Below are positions 61,852 to 64,000 of a stretch of DNA of 64,000 bases, one piece after another; position 1 is the first letter of the stretch; every line of letters begins with the position of its first letter. Position numbers and translations under genes: made by a program. Location of the stretch: contig CAXKVF010000088.1 in the NCBI GenBank assembly GCA_964057225.1, positions 124,001-188,000 on the forward strand. Direction: 5' to 3'. The notes below the pieces were generated by a model that saw nothing but the letters and a program-made list of their open reading frames with translations, searched no databases and had not been told where the DNA came from. Source of the DNA: Auanema rhodensis. Its lineage: Eukaryota; Nematoda; Chromadorea; Rhabditida; Rhabditidae.

Positions 61852-64000
61852 CACTGTCACGTCTTCAACCCCCCCTGTCTCACATCCTACCAGCCTCTCA
61901 GTTCAGTGTCTTAATGCACGTTCTATTCTTAACAAACTTCATATACTATCCCACGTTATTTCTTTATCCACTCCTGATATAATTGCAATATCAGAATCAT
62001 GGCTTTTTCCTGAGTTCGATACCCACCTACTCCCATGTAAACATACTTACACTATTTTTAGAGCCGATAGGTGTCTCTCACGTGGTGGTGGTGTTGTCCT
62101 CTATATTAAAAGTCATATCAAACCTTTTCTTCTTTCCTGTTCTTCTCCTCAATCTTCTATACAATTCATTAACTTACTCATACCTTCACTTAATGCTGTT
62201 TTCTCACTTTGTTATCGTCCTCCAACAGCTTCTCATTCAGATTTCATTTCGTTTCTTTCTGATCTACGTAAACAAATTTCCAAACGATCGTTCTTCCTAA
62301 CGGGCGATCTTAATTTTCCTAAAATCAACTGGGACCTCGGTATTTGCTCTCAACCATGCTCCTCTAGTAGATCTATTCTTCAATTTCTTAACGATAGCTG
62401 TTCTCATCAGTTGGTAAAGTTCCCTACCAGAGGCAAGAACATTCTTGATTATGTTATCACTGATAACATATCCAGTGTAGGCAACATATCCCGTTCTTCC
62501 CCCCTCGGCTCCTCGGATCACCATTCTGTGGTTTTCCAAATTGTTTCAGACTCTTTTCAGTTAGCTAATACAATCAGCTCTTCTAATACTTTGTCTCCGG
62601 TAGCATTACCTATGTTTTCTGATCGCAATTTTCAAGTTGCTGACTACAATCTCATCAATCATAGACTAGCCAAAATTGATTTCGCTAATCATCTCTCCGG
62701 TCTCACTCCTTTAGATTCTTACTCTAAACTTGTTCACATTCTTCACTCGGTCATTGATAGCTGCGTTCCCAAAAAACAAGAAAGAAGAAAAAAGAAGATT
62801 GACCGAGATATTTTAAAACTCTCATCTCATATAAAAAAACTCAGTTGTTCTTATCATCATCATGATGAATCTCGTCGTAAAAAACTTTCACATTCTCTTG
62901 ATAAACTTATCAAGAATAGATTGGCTTTGGAAGAGGAACGTATTGCCAACTATAATAATTCAAAACTTCTTTACCGCTTTTGCAGAACCCGTTTGGGTGG
63001 CAGCACTTCAGATATCCCAAATCTCAAAATAGATAATGATTCTGTTTCGTCTGATTCTGACAAAGCTTCTATCTTTGCTACTACCTTCTCTGTTCGCCCC
63101 CTTCCTATCTCTCTACCACATGCTCCTCATTCCTTTTCTTCTACTATTATCGACTTTATTGATGTCTCCCCTCTCAACGTTCACAAAATTCTCTGTCAGT
63201 TACCTCTTCGGGTATCAACATCCCCAGACGGAATCCCTTATTTCTTCCTAAAAAATTGTGCTTCTACTCTCTCTCAGCCTCTGGCCTTTGTTTTCCACAA
63301 TCTACTTGTTTCCTCCTCTTGCCCTCCTGACTGGAAAACAGCTTGGATTCGTCCCGTTCATAAATCAGGACTTTCTTCTAACCCGGCTAATTATCGTCCT
63401 ATTTCTCTCACATCCAGTCTATCTAAAGTTTTTGAACGTCTCCTTCGTTCACCTCTTCTTGACTTTGGTATTTCCTCCGGCTTTATTTCTCCTAATCAGT
63501 TTGCTTTTCTTCCAAAACGCAATACTGTATCAGCAATTCTTAGTAGTCATGTTCTCTGGAGATCTGCTGTAGACAAGAAAAAACCTGTTTATGTTGCCTT
63601 TATTGACTTTTCTAAGGCTTTTGATCTCATAAATCATTCCGTTCTGTTAGCTAAATTAAAATCAATTGGCATTGCCGGCTGTATTCTCACTTTTCTCAAA
63701 AACTTCATTACTAATAGATCTTTCTCTGTATTAGTTAATTACTCTCTATCCGTCACAAATTCTTTGCCCTGTGGAGTTCCACAGGGGACAGTACTGGGTC
63801 CTCTTCTTTTTTTATTTTATATAAATGATATTACATCAAATTTACCTGATGATGTACATCCAACTCTTTATGCAGACGATCTTAAACTAAGCAGCACAAA
63901 TCCGGTAAGTTTACAACTAGCTTTGAATATTCTCAAAAACTGGTGTCTATCTAACGGTATGAAAGTTAATACTTCCAAATCCAAAGTTATGATTATATCG
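61850..64000 (+). CDS. Retrotransposon 2 ORF2: endonuclease and reverse transcriptase, partial at window edge
   Basis: This is the homologue of the element 1 ORF2. The frame is free of stops from 61805 (after TGA 61802-61804) to the last base, so at least 717 codons from 61850 are open. Endonuclease landmarks in order are NARSILNK, AISESWL, GDLNFPKINWDLG, ILDYVITDN and SSDHHS, preserving the expected catalytic Asn, Glu, Asp and His. Reverse transcriptase landmarks are SPDGIPYFFL, NYRPISLTSSLSK, FIDFSKAFD, GVPQGTVLGPLLF and YADD (63869-63880). The window ends before the C-terminal domain. No in-frame ATG occurs between 61805 and 62612. Where element 1 has its ATG, this copy has GTC ACG (61856-61861). 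The coordinate given is the first codon after the position equivalent to the ORF1 stop, not a proven start. It may start by reinitiation at a non-ATG codon or by frameshift, or be a dead copy that has kept its frame. Confidence 0.9.

Larger units (their letters stand above)
61233..64000 (+). mobile_element. Non-LTR retrotransposon 2, 5'-truncated, continues past the window
   Basis: This is a second LINE of the same kind as element 1, on the opposite strand. It starts abruptly after monomer position 76 of the satellite with a minisatellite derived from ORF1 codons. It then has the C-terminal part of ORF1 (61390-61851) and ORF2 from about 61850 to the window edge. ORF2 proteins of the two elements look roughly two-thirds identical in the reverse transcriptase core by eye, so they are related but distinct families or old copies. 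5' truncation is the usual outcome of incomplete target-primed reverse transcription. The 3' end, the target-site duplication and whether satellite resumes beyond it are outside the window. Confidence 0.93.

Noticed and set aside
62297-62539. An 80-codon minus-strand frame within element 2
   Set aside because: It is the complement of conserved endonuclease coding sequence (GDLNFP to SSDHHS) on the plus strand.
63036-63572. Two plus-strand Leu-rich frames resembling membrane proteins
   Set aside because: They are out-of-frame readings of the pyrimidine-rich reverse transcriptase coding strand; the true frame is open throughout and shows RT motifs.

Overview
This window is eukaryotic repeat DNA, most likely pericentromeric or centromeric heterochromatin of an invertebrate animal. 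No host single-copy gene is visible. About 56 kb of the 64 kb is one tandem satellite with a 176-bp monomer (roughly 318 copies, near-identical to one another). It is interrupted once, and ended once, by related non-LTR retrotransposons with an apurinic-type endonuclease plus reverse transcriptase and no RNase H, of the CR1/L2/Jockey kind. The species cannot be named from the sequence. The kingdom call rests on the satellite, the type of retrotransposon and the lack of any prokaryotic gene organisation.

Layout. (1) 1-39341: satellite array 1, about 223.6 monomers. (2) 39342-44539: retrotransposon 1, on the minus strand and close to full length. From its 5' end (right) to its 3' end (left) it has a 27-copy minisatellite, a short 5' UTR, an ORF1 broken by a frameshift, an intact ORF2 of 942 codons, and a 3' UTR. 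It sits exactly in register in the satellite, with a 6-bp target-site duplication (monomer positions 94-99). (3) 44540-61232: satellite array 2, about 94.9 monomers, the continuation of array 1. (4) 61233-64000: retrotransposon 2, on the plus strand, truncated at its 5' end inside ORF1 and running off the right edge. Its left end is a 10-copy, 17-bp minisatellite made from its own ORF1 coding sequence. Its ORF2 frame has no stop from 61805 to the window end.

How the parts relate. The two elements lie head to head on either side of array 2, and each 5' junction carries a minisatellite. ORF1 (coiled coil, RNA-binding fold, basic tail) and ORF2 (endonuclease, reverse transcriptase) together would carry out target-primed reverse transcription. 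In element 1 only ORF2 looks usable in cis. In the satellite, shared private variants reveal local segmental duplications of 3, 4, 5, 7, 8, 11 and 22 monomers, but no single global higher-order repeat. One zone (about 6.87-11.69 kb) holds all 14 single-base indels I found in the satellite, which looks more like a consensus or assembly problem than biology.

I found no convincing new gene system. The most useful leads are the self-derived minisatellites at retrotransposon 5' junctions, the templated filler at the element 1 junction, the ATG-less ORF2 of element 2 with a conserved stop-codon context, and a CENP-B-box-like motif repeated in each satellite monomer.
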